In this document: piece by piece, positions 13,601-25,421 of the stretch | Numbering within the stretch: the first letter of the stretch is position 1 | Layout of the letters: each line of letters opens with the position of its first letter | From: Onchocerca volvulus | Taxonomy: Eukaryota; Nematoda; Chromadorea; Rhabditida; Onchocercidae | DNA: 64,000 nucleotides | Assembly: GCA_000499405.2 (NCBI GenBank) | Contig: HG738139.1 | Coordinates: 7,216,616 to 7,280,615, forward strand | Direction: 5' to 3' | Notes under the pieces: model-generated | The model's input: only the letters and a program-made list of their open reading frames with translations | Databases searched by the model: none | What the model was told of the DNA's origin: nothing | Made by a program: the position numbers and the translations under genes

Positions 13601-16600
13601 TCTCTTTTGAAAAATGTTCCTGTGTTTGTGAGTAATTAGTAGGTAATATTTCTTATTACCTATTTGTTAAAAACTTCCGTAGAAAGAAACCGATTTACAA
13701 GAACAAATTAAAAAAAGTGAAACCTGCTGAATAAGTTTCGATAAGCCTGTGCGAAAAATGCTGGATGAATTTCCTGTTGCATTGCTTGCAGCGCGCAGTG
13801 CTTCTATGGATGTATAAAAACACTGTTTCCATAAATGTTGTTCTAGATTCATTGCGTAAGTATAATTGATATTTTTTGTCACAATTGACAAATAAAGTTT
13901 TGACAACGACTCACTGGAATAATTTGGATATTATTACTACCATTTAGAACTCTAACTCTAGTGGTAGAGAAGTTTTAAAAAACTTTCAATTTCGGTGGCA
14001 TTTGATCATTTCTAACCCTAATTCTAAAATGAAATTTTATTGTCTATATATAGCTCATAGTATCAAAAATCTATTCTAATCAAATCCATTCGTGAACTTT
14101 AAAAAAAAAAAAAAAAAAAAAATCAATGCCTTTAACGCTGATTTCACAGCTGGAGATAGCAATACTCACATACAAATGATGAAGCACAAAAACAATGTTG
14201 GTATTTGCTTCGATTATTGACAGATCTCGACTCATCATTTTACAAAATGACTTTTACTATTATATTTTCGTTATAAAAATAAAAATTTTCCTTCTTACAA
14301 TGTAAAAAATGAAATCCAACCTAGCTACCAAGATTTCTTCACCAGCATTTAGATCGGCAGATTCAGTTATTCGATCGATCAAATGATTGATTGTATCATT
14401 CAACGCTTGAATTTGAGGGCCTTCTTTGCATGAAATTTCGAAATGTATTGGCCATTCAGTAGGTGGTAGTTCTCTCCGAAGTTTGTTACTTTTTGTCTTT
14501 TTCAATGATGAATCTGAAATACAATCGCTTTAGCTGAAGTTTCATATTTTTAAGTTTCAGTGATTAATTAAAATTTATAGGAGAAAATACGGATATCATT
14601 TTTAAAATTAAATATTTCAGCATTTTTTTTTTTTTGGAAAATGTGGTTTTTTTTTCAAACGTATGACACAAAATTCACCACTTGAAACTTCTGTCATGGT
14701 CGGTAGTCCAGTAGCGTTCTTGACAGGTGTAGGTGATATCGATTGGAAGGCATTAGATGTTGCGGCACTAAAGAAATCATTAAGAATTAAACACAAAAAA
14801 AAAAAAAATCCTTTCGAAAATAATTAGGTTTGAGTAATTTTGTTTATAAGTAGGATAAAGTATTCACCATTATTCAACAAACTATCAGTTGAAATTATCG
14901 CAATGAAATATTTATAAGTAATTTCTATTAGAATACCTCAAATCATTATATCTATAACCAAATTCCGTATTATTGTGAGCATATTGTGGAATCGTAGTAC
15001 TAAAGCTACTCATAGTTACTTCCCTTTCTCCCGGATTGTGCTGCTTCCTCAATTAATGCAAAAGAGAACTTCAAATATTTAAGTATTTCATAATGAAATC
15101 ATCAATTCTTACAGAAAACAAGATTGTTATAATAGAAAAAAAAAGTTAAAAATTACGAAATAAACAAATAAAAAAATGAATAAAATAAAAACTGCAGGAT
15201 ACAAAACATTTCAATTCTCTCTTTTCAGCCTCGCCAATCTCTGAAAAACTGACCTCATTCTGCATCGATTCCCACGTTTATTTCGTTTTCTAATTTCATG
15301 TCCGCCTCGACATGTGTAGTTCGTAGCTGGAATACCCGGCCTGCGAACTTAAAAAACACAACAGATAAACTTCATATTTATTCTGACAACCAAAATTTTA
15401 TGAATATTGAAAAACTCTTTCAAATATATACATAAGAAAAAAAAACCTAGACTAATACATGGGATTTCCTCATCCAGATAACAGCCTCCCTTGTTTTCAC
15501 TTCTTTGAGTGGAAAAACTTGATGTCGTCTCTCGATTATCGTTGGTTGGTGTTCTTTCACCACTACCATCTTCCATCTCACTTTGTTCTTCAATACTTTC
15601 GGCAATACTTGATGTCTGACTTGTAGAACTATCTGTAAAAAAACCTGAGTTTAAAAAAACATTTCTTCGGTAAAATAAAAAAAAAAAAGTAAAAGTAGGT
15701 GAATTTACCGTTGCACAAATACGCATTAAATACGTAATACGCTTCCTGAAATTATGAAAAATTCAAAGATTTCTAGAAAAAAGGGAAATCACCATTTCGC
15801 TTTCTCGGTATAAGATTATTAAAACGATGTCCACGTCCATATGACGATTTCTTAATATAGCTAGAATATAAGCGACCAAAACTATTGACACCTCCTGAAC
15901 GATTTTGGAACTTAGAAAGGGATTCGAGATCACGCCGAGATCTTTTTTTCTGAGAACTGGAAGGATTTGCTTGTGACGACTGCTCCTCAGTCATACGTAT
16001 CTGTTCTTCTCGTTCCTTCTGAAAATTGCAACAAAATTTCAACTTTGAATCATAATCTAATTCTCCTTTTTTGAATCAAGTTATAATAATTGATACCAAT
16101 TTGGCCAAAATTTTCAATTATTCAGAAAAGCTACTTTAATGAATATCATAACTAAAAAAAAGTTTCTTAAAGAAAGTTACTTTACGCCGTTCTTCAGCTT
16201 CCACTTCTGAACTCCAATCAAATGAAGCTAAGTCGATCGAATCAAGACTGGCACACAAATCCTGAAGGGAAATCAGTTAAATTATATTAATTTTGTTTTG
16301 TAAACTGGATTTAAAAGTAACCATAAAGCTCCAATAGAGAAACAAAGCAATATATTTCATCCTATTTTCAAAAAAATATCCAAAATGAGAATTGATTAAT
16401 AAAATATCGGAAAAACATTTACAAAAAGATACATAGAAAAAATGTAAATAAAGAGATAATTGTAGCTAAATGGAACTCATGAGGTGTACCTGTAGAAAGC
16501 AACTAAAGAATTAGTAGCAGATGATTATATTCTAAATCATATTTTCTAACACTAATGAACGAATAATCTTCTTGGAAATGAGTCTTATCTCCCATATAAA

Positions 16601-19121
16601 AAAAAAAGGAAATAGCATCTAAAAATAATTCCAACAGGAACAAGAATAAAGTAAGCCTTGAGAATGGAGATTTTTTTTTTTTTGTATTGAAGACTACACA
16701 TTTATTCTTTATTTTTATTTCTCACTTCAAAAATATTTCAGTAATCAGGATTATCGATCTTTTTGAAATTTCAATAATATAGGTAAATAATCCGATTTTT
16801 ATAAACATATTTTAAACTGAGTATGGGTCAAATTTAATAAAAAAAAAAAAAAAAAAAAACCTGAAAAGATATATGTTTCGATGCTGTTCCAGTTTTCTTC
16901 GTCAAACTTGCTTTTCTTTCAGGATTCTAAAGAATTCGAAAAGTTAATCAAATAGTATGGTCTGTACACTTTTTACACTTTATGTTAAATGACTTGAACT
17001 ATTTAAGGAAGTGAATCGTAATGAATACTTCAACACTATCATTCATTTTTATCGCATGGATGGAAATTAAGAGAAATCTATTTTTTACAAAATATAATTA
17101 CAGATAACAATGAAAAGTTCGATATCTCACGATTTTTTTTCTAACGATTTGGTCGAAATATTTCTTGCTAATTTAACTTAACGTCTAATAAAAAATGTCT
17201 AATAAGAATCAAAATAATCTCCAGTCCAAAAGTCAGAAAAAGTAAACTAGGTATTTTAAATTCTAGTGATTTAAAAGATTAAATAGAAATAAACTTCAAT
17301 GAATATTTGATTCTATATAATATATTTACTATGTTATATAGGATAAAAGGAAGTGGAAGGAAGGAAGGAAAAGCCGTCTTTCGAAGACACGAAATAAGCA
17401 TTCCGTACAAACTCATTTACTGATTTATAATTGACAATTACATTAAACAAACTTGATTATCTTCCGATATATCATTAGCTCGATTAATACGATTATTTCT
17501 GTTGTTTCTATAGCGGCGATATTGACTGAAATCTTCCGATTGGTTGTTTTTGAAAGACCAATTCCGTTGACGATTCAATGGGTTATAATGCTCGAAGTTT
17601 GCTCGGCTTATATCATTATCATCCGCGTATATTGGTTCCTGAATTTGCAAAATTTAAAAATAAAATGATAACAGTAGAAAACAGAGTAGTTCCTGGAGAA
17701 TTTCAGGCTTCAAAAATTGAAATTGAAAGCTAACTTAAAATTCCAAAAAATATATGTCAAAAAATACCATTGTAGCAATGTGTTTTTTTCGAATACTTTA
17801 TTACCATCATTAATCAAAAAATTAGAGAATAGAGAATTGATTGTTCTGATAAAATCGAAGGACACCACGCCTTGTTGATTTAAATCAACTTTCTATATTT
17901 TAATATCTATTTTTAAATAATAAAGTCTTCAAATGATAAATAAGCAGCATAAAATTGATAAGTTTGTATGGATTTATTTCTATATCACCCTTCAACAAAA
18001 TTATCACTACTAAATTTATTCCTTAATTTAAACGTTGATTTTCTGAGTGTTACAAGCTATTTATTTTATCTTACTGATATACTTATTTTACTGATTATAG
18101 AAATTCTGTTAAAAAATAATCATCAGAATGATACTGAACTACAATCTCATTCTAACGATTATTTCTGAACAAGACTGATTCCCTTAATCTTTCTTATCAC
18201 TTGACCCGTAAGTTGAATCTCTGTCTTGCACTATCCAAAAACTATCTTTTCTAACAGTACAAGAAACTATATGCGTCCAAACAAGAATGAAAATATTTGG
18301 ATTTGAAAAATATTCAAGGCTTACTTCGCCAAAAGCATCGTGCATTGGCATGGTATGATTTTTGTTTGAGTTACGCTTCACAACTCCACTACAATAACCA
18401 CTTCTCTGCTGCGAATGGTACTGCTGCTGATGACAATGATATGCCGCTGACGATGAATAGCGTCCTTTTCGATAGCTGTTACTGTTATTCTGAAACAAAG
18501 TCAAAGAAATTTGTCACTATGAACTCGATTTCGAGTAAGAACATACATGATAACTTCTGAAAAAACAGACGATAAATTTATTGTCAACAAAAAATGAATG
18601 TTTTATAAAATAATCTATATAAATAAAAATGTAAATACTAATTGTTACCCTGAACGGATCTCCGGAAATTCTCCACCGATGCTTTTCAAATTTTGACACT
18701 ATCTTATATTCCAAAAAGCATCATTTTTATACAGACGTACTTACTTTTTTTCACATCCGTAACAAGTAAAAGTAAGTAAGGGGAAGGGGTTTATTGACTC
18801 CGTTTTCCTTTCTTTCTCTCATTACTTCTCATTTCTCTCTCTCTCTCTCTCTTTTCCTCAATCATAGTAATAATAATAGTATTAATAATTAATAATAATA
18901 ATAAATAATAAATAATAACAAATAATAAATGATAAATAATAAATAATAAGTGAAAAATTGTAAATGATAAATAATAAATGATAATAACAATAATAATGAT
19001 GATAAAAATAATAAAAATAATAATAATAATTACTAATGATTACTAATGCTTACTAATGATCAATAATGATCAATAATGATCAATAATGATCAATAATGAT
19101 CAATAATGATCAATAATGATC

Positions 19122-19172
<51 letters not shown>

Positions 19173-22100
19173 GGAAAAATAGTGACAAGTAATAATAGAT
19201 AATCAATATTAAATAATGATAAATAATAATAAGTAACAATAAATAACAATAAACAATGAGAAATAATAATAATAAATAATAATAAATAAAGATAAATAAT
19301 AACAAATAATAATAAATAATAATAAGTAATAATATTCGAATGCAACGCTGTATCAAAATTTCAAAGCAATAGCTAAGGACTTTCCGATATCCAAGATTTT
19401 GAATTAATATAGATACGGCGCCTGTTTAGGAACTTTCGGAGGTTTAAGATTTTGAACGAACATTGATATTTTTATTTATATAGACGCTCCGCGTGGCCAA
19501 TCCAGCTAGTATATAAAGAAAATCCTACTATATGATAAATTTATCATAAACAATGCATAAAATATCATTTTATTTTAACAATTCTTAATTTTTTTTAAAA
19601 ATTATGATTATAAAGAGTTGGGTAAAGCAGGATATTCAGCCTCTAACCCAAAAATCGAAGGACTAAGGAATTCGGAAATCAGAAATACTAACACTTAGAG
19701 AAGTTGAATTTGAACCGAATGCTTCTTTTTGATTCGATGAAGATTTTCTAGTATTAAATCGTGAACTGGCAGGGCCGTCATAATGATGTACATTATTATC
19801 TGTACTGCAACCTTCGCAAAGCGACTGAGAAGAACTCTGAAAAACTCTTAGTACATCTATAAATAAGTTTGCCTAAAACAATAAAAAAAGCATAATGTCT
19901 CCATGTGTTATTAAAGAAGTGAAGGAAAAAATTTTCCCAAAATTTGACAAAAAACGTTGTTAAGTTTTGATGGAAACGAATGAATCTTTCTTTTCATTCT
20001 TTTTTCAAAATAAACAACACAAAGAAGTGTTGCAATTCATCTATCAACATGCAAATGACATAAAAAATACGTCAACTGAATTAAGAATTCCAAACAATTC
20101 CAGAGCTTATCAATGCTTGATAATAATGTGTTGTATATCTACATGCTTAATCGGGTTCTGATTCTCCCGGTAGATAGTCGAAATTAATTAAAAGATTAAA
20201 TTTTCCAGAAATTAACTTTGAATTAGTAAAACTAAGAAAACTGGAATTTGCGCTTAAACTCCAGTCAGAACAATTCGATGAACAATAGGAAAAAAACGAT
20301 ATAAAGTATGACTTCAAACACTCATGAAACTGGGATGAAGTGAATATAAGAAGGAAAAACATACATAACAGTTTATAGAATTGGAATACATTCGTCTGCC
20401 AGGTCTTCTTTTTGGAGAACCGAAACCATCTGCAAGATGATCGCATGATTTGTTGATGTTGTTCTTGCTTTTCCGTAATGATTTATTGGAATTTATTTCC
20501 ACTTCGCAAATGCTAATATTTGGTGAATCACTGCTATTACGTTGTCGATTGCCATGAGAGTTCAAATTAGCATAATCTGAAAAAATAACAAATTCAACAC
20601 TGCTACCAACTGATATCGAATACCATTTTTTCGATATCAGTTATTGGCAGTGAATTCAGTTGGTGAAATGAATTCAGGTAAATATTTTCGCAAACTATAA
20701 TTTGCAAATCCCACAATGAAAAGCACTGATATATTTATGACACAGATACTTGAGTCATTTTATGTACAATCATCAAATACAACTGCTAACAGCAGTATTT
20801 GACAACTGTATATGGATGATTTAAGTATTCACAAAAGCATTAGTTTCTTTTTATCGCGGACAGACAGTATTATCAGAGATAGAACGCAAAACTGCTCACA
20901 AGAACAATGCTGTGATATAGAAGCATAAATTTCACATTTAGAATAGGAGAATCAATAAAGAACACTAGCAAAAGTCCTTTTCATCTTTCAGTGCTTAATA
21001 AACTGTGGTGTTGAAAACCTCACAATCTTAAAAAAAAAAGATGCAAATTTTAATTGACAAACTTTCTGCCAGCAATGCCCATATGCTGAATGAAAATTAA
21101 AGAAATAAAAATTGGTAAATTGATAAAGTAAATTAAGCAGACAGTCAAAACAAAAAAAAAAAAAGAAAAAAGAAAAAACTGAAAGCTTCAAATTAAACTG
21201 CATGAACAGCATGATGAAAAAATGAAAATATTCTGAAATCTAGCTAAATTTCCAATTTTTTCAAAAATTCACAATTTTGAAATTCGAAAATTTTATAAGT
21301 TTTACCATTTTTCTTGAGAATATAGCGCCGTTCATCGTCATCACACTCTTTCCATAATGTATCATTAATAAATTCTTGACCATATGTTTGATTTCTCCTA
21401 CTTTCTTTTTTTCCATCATTTTCTTTGCCATTTTTAGAATCTAGAAAATTTTTTTTTCATTTATCCTTGTGTTATAAAGTAATCTATTAAAATTAAGATT
21501 TCGTCTTAAGACGAAGATTTCGTTTTCGTGGTTTCCGTGCATTCATACCCAATTCCAGAGCAATTTTCCACTCCAACGTTATTTGAATATAGTGATGAAA
21601 TGCACAATCTTTCTTACAAATGAATCCTTTCTTAATTAAAATTTTGCAGTGGGAATTATTTAACTGCGTAACTTAATATTTAATTTAACTTTATCAGAAC
21701 GAGTGAAGAAAGTAAGGCATATATAAGCAAAAAGATCATCCATAATCAATGAGTAACAAACAAAGTTAAAGATAATATTTCCTGAATGAATTATTCTAAG
21801 AATTTATTTCAAAGAATAAGTGGAAGTGTGAAAAGAATGCTCTTTCAAAACTATTTCTTGTTCATTTTTTTTTTTTTCGAACGCTATTTTAAAAATCCAC
21901 AATCAAGCAATAGCGAGAAATTCATAAGCAAATTCGTCAGTTTCAAAAAAGACTATCTCATGACCGCTAATTGCTACTATGGAAGGAAAGGTTATTTCGC
22001 TTACTTTGAATTTCATGGGAATTCCAGAAACTGAAGGCTGAAACTTCAAAATTGAAAAATCTACCTTTCACAATATTCATCGAGTTTGCTGGCTGTTTGG

Positions 22101-22239
22101 TATTTGTATTCTTTTCTCTGGCATCCATTTTTTTGCTAACAGCAGTAGTCCTTAGCATTCTAGGGCAGTACAGTTGCATGGTAGGGCGAACCTTACGTGT
22201 GCTATCACTTCGCACTGTTTTTGGCGAATCCTCCGACAT
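6523..22239 (-). CDS. smg-6: SMG6/EST1A-like nonsense-mediated decay endonuclease
   Basis: SMG6 cuts mRNAs that carry premature stop codons, acting with UPF1 and the exon junction complex in the cytoplasm. My model has 29 exons, all joining in phase, giving 1,506 residues; human SMG6 has about 1,420. The start is ATG at 22237-22239 and the stop is TAG at 6523-6525. The order is: an exon-junction-complex binding motif near residues 18-30, a long Ser/Asn/Arg-rich low-complexity region, a 14-3-3-like/TPR helical region near 624-900, a second helical region, and a C-terminal PIN nuclease domain from about 1310. The PIN domain keeps its acidic residues: LVPDTN (D about 1319), NDDFIL (about 1429-1430) and LLTEDR (D about 1479). 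This points to an active nuclease. The largest intron (10937-12375) holds only decoy frames. Exon lists are in the sub-entries. The 5' end could extend upstream if an untranslated leader exon exists. Confidence 0.93.
7856..10242 (-). other. smg-6: smg-6 exons 20-26: C-terminal helical region
   Basis: Exons: 10242-10048, 9848-9641, 9223-9078, 8964-8754, 8623-8493, 8234-8001 and 7909-7856. The segment around LLITKIGMEEYESI aligns by eye with the family's helical hairpin region that follows the 14-3-3-like fold. Exon 26 is only 54 bases. It may instead end 12 bases later at a GC donor (AAGCAG before GCATGT); both versions stay in frame and I kept the GT donor. Confidence 0.85.
10826..14513 (-). 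other. smg-6: smg-6 exons 14-19: 14-3-3-like/TPR region
   Basis: Exons: 14513-14321, 13913-13724, 13317-13156, 12789-12689, 12454-12376 and 10936-10826. The peptides follow the known SMG5/6/7 Est1 pattern: LWKQCFYTSIEALR, then SVGDLHRY, then NGRSYNQLALLAVYE, then IFYYVRALAARYPFETAR. In the family these helices form the phosphopeptide-binding 14-3-3-like fold plus TPR-like hairpins that contact phosphorylated UPF1. All junctions are in phase with consensus GT/AG borders. Confidence 0.93.
10937..12375. other. Large smg-6 intron without recognisable features
   Basis: About 1.4 kb between exons 18 and 19, with poly(A) runs and AT-rich sequence. Open frames here on the minus strand are hydrophobic and Leu/Ile/Phe-rich, and none joins the flanking exons. 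I see no repeat or RNA gene in it. Confidence 0.6.
18832..18852. repeat. (CT)n microsatellite
   Basis: A CT dinucleotide run just before the AAT-rich tract, inside a smg-6 intron. Confidence 0.85.
18861..19335. repeat. AAT/TAA-rich simple-sequence tract
   Basis: About 470 bases of imperfect AAT, AATA and AATG units forming the core of the foldback element. On the minus strand it gives artefactual Tyr/Leu-rich open frames that are not genes. Confidence 0.92.
19058..19127. repeat. Tandem array of the 10-base unit GATCAATAAT, about 7 copies
   Basis: Seven near-identical consecutive copies of GATCAATAAT inside the AAT-rich tract. The higher order over the background suggests a recent local expansion. 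Confidence 0.9.
20598..20652. other. Hairpin in smg-6 intron 2, possible small-RNA precursor
   Basis: Two arms of 23 bases (20598-20620 and 20630-20652) are complementary apart from a 4-base internal loop, with a 9-base apical loop. Each arm contains AACTGATATCGAA or its complement. The size and shape fit a compact microRNA-like hairpin, but no expression evidence exists here. Confidence 0.35.
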
Positions 22240-22259
22240 TTGCCCATCAAGCAAATAGC

Positions 22260-25200
22260 AATAATAACTTTAGAATCTTAAAAACTATATATATAAGATA
22301 TTTTTACTAATAAGATGAAAAGTGAGCCTCAAACTTGAAAATATGACTTTTCAAGAATTTTGAAAATCCAGAAATTTTCAAAATTTGCCGCTCCGATCAC
22401 TTACTTACACTATTGAAAACTGCCTTCTCTACGATATCATTATCATGGTAGACTTTTTTTTGACTTCGTGGCTACATTATTACTAATAATGACCATTACA
22501 AATCTTTCCAGATACATAATTAATATTTGGTATATACAAATAATAAATTGGATGATTTAGCTATGACTTTTGCAGTTTAATTTATATGAGAAGGAAATGA
22601 TAGTAATGGATTTTTTATATGAAGAAACACAAACAATATACGAGTGATTTAACATCATAAAATGTAATAATAATATTGTTAAGTAGAATTCATCATCTTC
22701 TTACGAATACTTGCCAATTTTTATAGCTTATATTTTGATGATTTGAAAAGCTTTAGGTTTTACAGGAAGATATTCGAATCATTTCTGTTAAACTCGATAT
22801 AACTATACAGGATAGGAGGATGAATAAATCGATTATTGCTAAATATTAAACTTCCTATCTTTGTCATTATAAACCATTTATAGCACGTCACTTCAGAGAT
22901 CAAATATTTGCCAGTAAAAAGTAGCGATGAAGAATCAAAAAAAGAAGTAAAACCCAGTTCAAAACACACTGCCAAAAAAACCAAACGACCACCCACCCCT
23001 CCGACGACTGACCAATATCAGTAATAAAAGACCTTATATCACCAGAATAACTTCCTCTATTTCCACTCTGATTCCTTTCTTCACAGAAAATAAATGAAAT
23101 TGTTAAATCTAGTCGAGATAGTGAGGATTTCTCCTGCTCTCATCTCGGAGCAACGTAAATAGATTGTATCATCAACAATCGGACGAGTGACTAGGCTGTA
23201 TCGACAAATGTTCGTCTTTTTTTTTTTTTCATTGAAAATAAGATACAATGGCAAACTAAATATTCGGGGCATAAAGCTCGGTTGGATTAATAAATCTAGA
23301 CTTAGTCGTTGTAAAACCTAAGTTTTCTTATTATTTAAATAATTTTAATTATGTCTTCGAACTAGATGATATCTAAATGATCGGAGGCAGATTGGCGTAT
23401 TCTGTGCCAGTTTAGATAAGGAGTACATAATGCAAGGGATAGTAATGATTTATGTATTTCCAACAAAGTTTCAGAACTTGGACTCCTCGTCAAAAAAATG
23501 GATTGTTTAGAATTGCCGAGTCCCTCCTCTATCTTTATTCATTCATTGTTCCTTCATTTATTCTTGTTATACTATGATTTCTTAAAATACAATTTCTTTA
23601 ACTGTTTCCTACACAATGAAGTGATATTGTAAGAGCATTTTCTCATTCGTTCGTTAGCGTTCCGAGAATGATAAGATCGGAAGTGAAGGCGTAGAATAAT
23701 ACAGCTCGAGACAGTAATATCGTTTATCCTTCCTTTGCATTATGACTTGAGAATATTTTTTCCCAAAAGTAGTTGGCAAAAGAGCCGCCTCTGCTAATGT
23801 ATACTGAATGAAACTTGTATCATTTGAAAAAAAGATGGGATTTCGGATTCTGTGAGTTCAATTGTGATTGGAACACAAAAAAGGATTTGATTCTACACAA
23901 AATCTCAAAATAAAATACATTCGCGACACATCTATCTACCAACGATCGCGCTATCATCGCGATATTGATAAAAAAATTAGGATTCTAGGCCAAAACTATT
24001 TATGAGTGTCTGAACATTTCGAACATCATTCGAGCTCATCACTATTACTAACATCTTTTAATTTCGGAGGTTTCTTTGTTCCTACTAAAAAAAAAAATGT
24101 CTAAAACACTCATTATATTTTTTTATTGTTTGCTTCCTGCTGATAGCTCAGTTCCAGTAACATTCCTAATTCTAGTGCCAACCGAACTCCTCCAATATCA
24201 TGTGCGAAAGAAAAAAAAATCTGCGGATTCTTTACTTATCATTTCGATTTCCCTCAACTTCATTCTGAAATAACAAATGGATAAGGGTCTTATTTGAGAA
24301 ATGATTGTGATAGTGTCTTACTTGAGAAATCGATTTCATAAATCTATACATCTTGTCGTGATGTGAAAATTTCTAGTATTCCAGTTACTGCTTATTGTGA
24401 GAGCAAAAAAGTAGATTAGTAATCCCAAAATTCCGAGGATATCAGTATTTTGCAAATCAAACCTAAAAGAGAAATTTCTCTTTTTTCCCATCTCTATTTG
24501 TCATTCTATAAAGAAGGCAACATTGATACCACTTAAACATGTTTCTGGTTTTAAAATCAGAAAGCATTATCTGATAATCAAATGATATCAGTAATAATTA
24601 AATTCATTAGGAAAATAAAATCAATATAAATATACATTTTTAAAGAATTCTGTATTATGAGAGCATTTCAAAATCACATTTTGGAGAACCTCAAACTTAA
24701 TTCATATAGAAACTATAAGAAAATTCGATATTTGTAACGAGGAAATATTGCACTTGGAAAATGCGCTAATTAGGTTCTCAAGCAGGAGAGGATTTGCTTC
24801 TAATTCTTCTTGCTTCACTCTGTCCTCTCTTTCTACTCTTCTCCAACATGTTTTCTCAGAAAATTCACAAAAAGTTTTGCAACATTTAGAATTTGCTAAT
24901 AAAGCGGGAGATTAAGACGAAATAGAAAAAGAAAAAGTGAAAAGAAAGTCTCAAAAACGAATAATATTAATATTGTACAATTGAAGAAAAAACGAATTTG
25001 GCAAAGTGTTTCAACCAGCAAACAGAAGATGAAAAAAGAAACCGGTTTCATCTAAGATTTTAAATTTTGAAATGAAAAAGTACTAATTTTGAATAAAAAT
25101 TGAAAAAACGATAAAAACATCAGAAAACAAATTTCTCCATGGCGATAATAGTTATAAATAAAAAGTTATCACAAGATAATACTACAAAGACATATGCAAT

Positions 25201-25350
25201 CATGAATAGAAACAAAGCAGCCAAACCGAAAAAATCTCGAAAAAAATATTAACACGAAGCCGAATACAAACAAATTATAAATGACACAATAAGATGGGTT
25301 ACATCTATTTTTCTGAGTAAAGTCTCAGAAAATTAAATAATACAAAGATC
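22260..25350. other. Intergenic region between TMUB 3' end and smg-6 5' end
   Basis: About 3.1 kb that must contain the smg-6 promoter and the end of the TMUB transcript. I see no exon chain. It contains AT-rich sequence, short homopolymers and short chance open frames, and no clear TATA box or repeat family. Confidence 0.55.
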
Positions 25351-25356
25351 TTTATT
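25351..25356 (-). terminator. Candidate poly(A) signal of the TMUB-like gene
   Basis: Minus-strand AATAAA about 65 bases past the stop codon. Confidence 0.5.
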
Positions 25357-25421
25357 TTTTTCTGTCTCTATTATTATTATTTCTTTCTTTTCCTTTTCTT
25401 ACTTCTTCCTCTTCTGTATTG

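Larger units (their letters stand above)
18613..19509. mobile_element. Foldback-type element with TAA-rich core in a smg-6 intron
   Basis: The left end (18613-18712) begins TCTATATAAATAAAAATG. It resembles the reverse complement of the right end (19331-19509), with shared blocks around CTCCG(A/G)AA(A/G)TTCT and TTTCAAATTTTGA(C/T)AC. Between them lies a long CT- and then AAT-rich simple sequence. The right end finishes in a GC-rich stretch and CCAGCTAGT. A relative of the right end lies at 59868-60022 in reverse orientation. This is a non-autonomous transposable element of unknown superfamily. It sits in the intron between smg-6 exons 4 and 5 and does not disturb the coding exons. Confidence 0.55.
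14679..22239 (-). other. smg-6: smg-6 exons 1-13: EJC-binding motif and disordered region
   Basis: Exons in coding order: 22239-22065, 21440-21306, 20576-20365, 19836-19693, 18489-18325, 17638-17453, 16926-16861, 16261-16181, 16018-15793, 15632-15447, 15347-15254, 15047-14937 and 14767-14679. They code for residues 1 to about 623. Exon 1 carries RPTMQLYCPR, which has the form of the exon-junction-complex binding motif shared by UPF3B and SMG6. The rest is rich in Ser, Asn, Gln and Arg with no recognisable fold, which is normal for the SMG6 N-terminus. Exon 12 uses a weak acceptor (TTGAG), chosen because it is the one that keeps the frame open. The N-terminal half is the least certain part of the model. 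Confidence 0.75.

Noticed and set aside
13667..13906. Treating each smg-6 exon frame as its own short gene
   Set aside because: Each joins the next in phase and matches consecutive SMG6 segments, so they are exons of one gene.
19100..19356. Two overlapping minus-strand frames of 78-81 codons
   Set aside because: They are translations of the AAT/TAA microsatellite (runs of Tyr and Leu) and not a protein.
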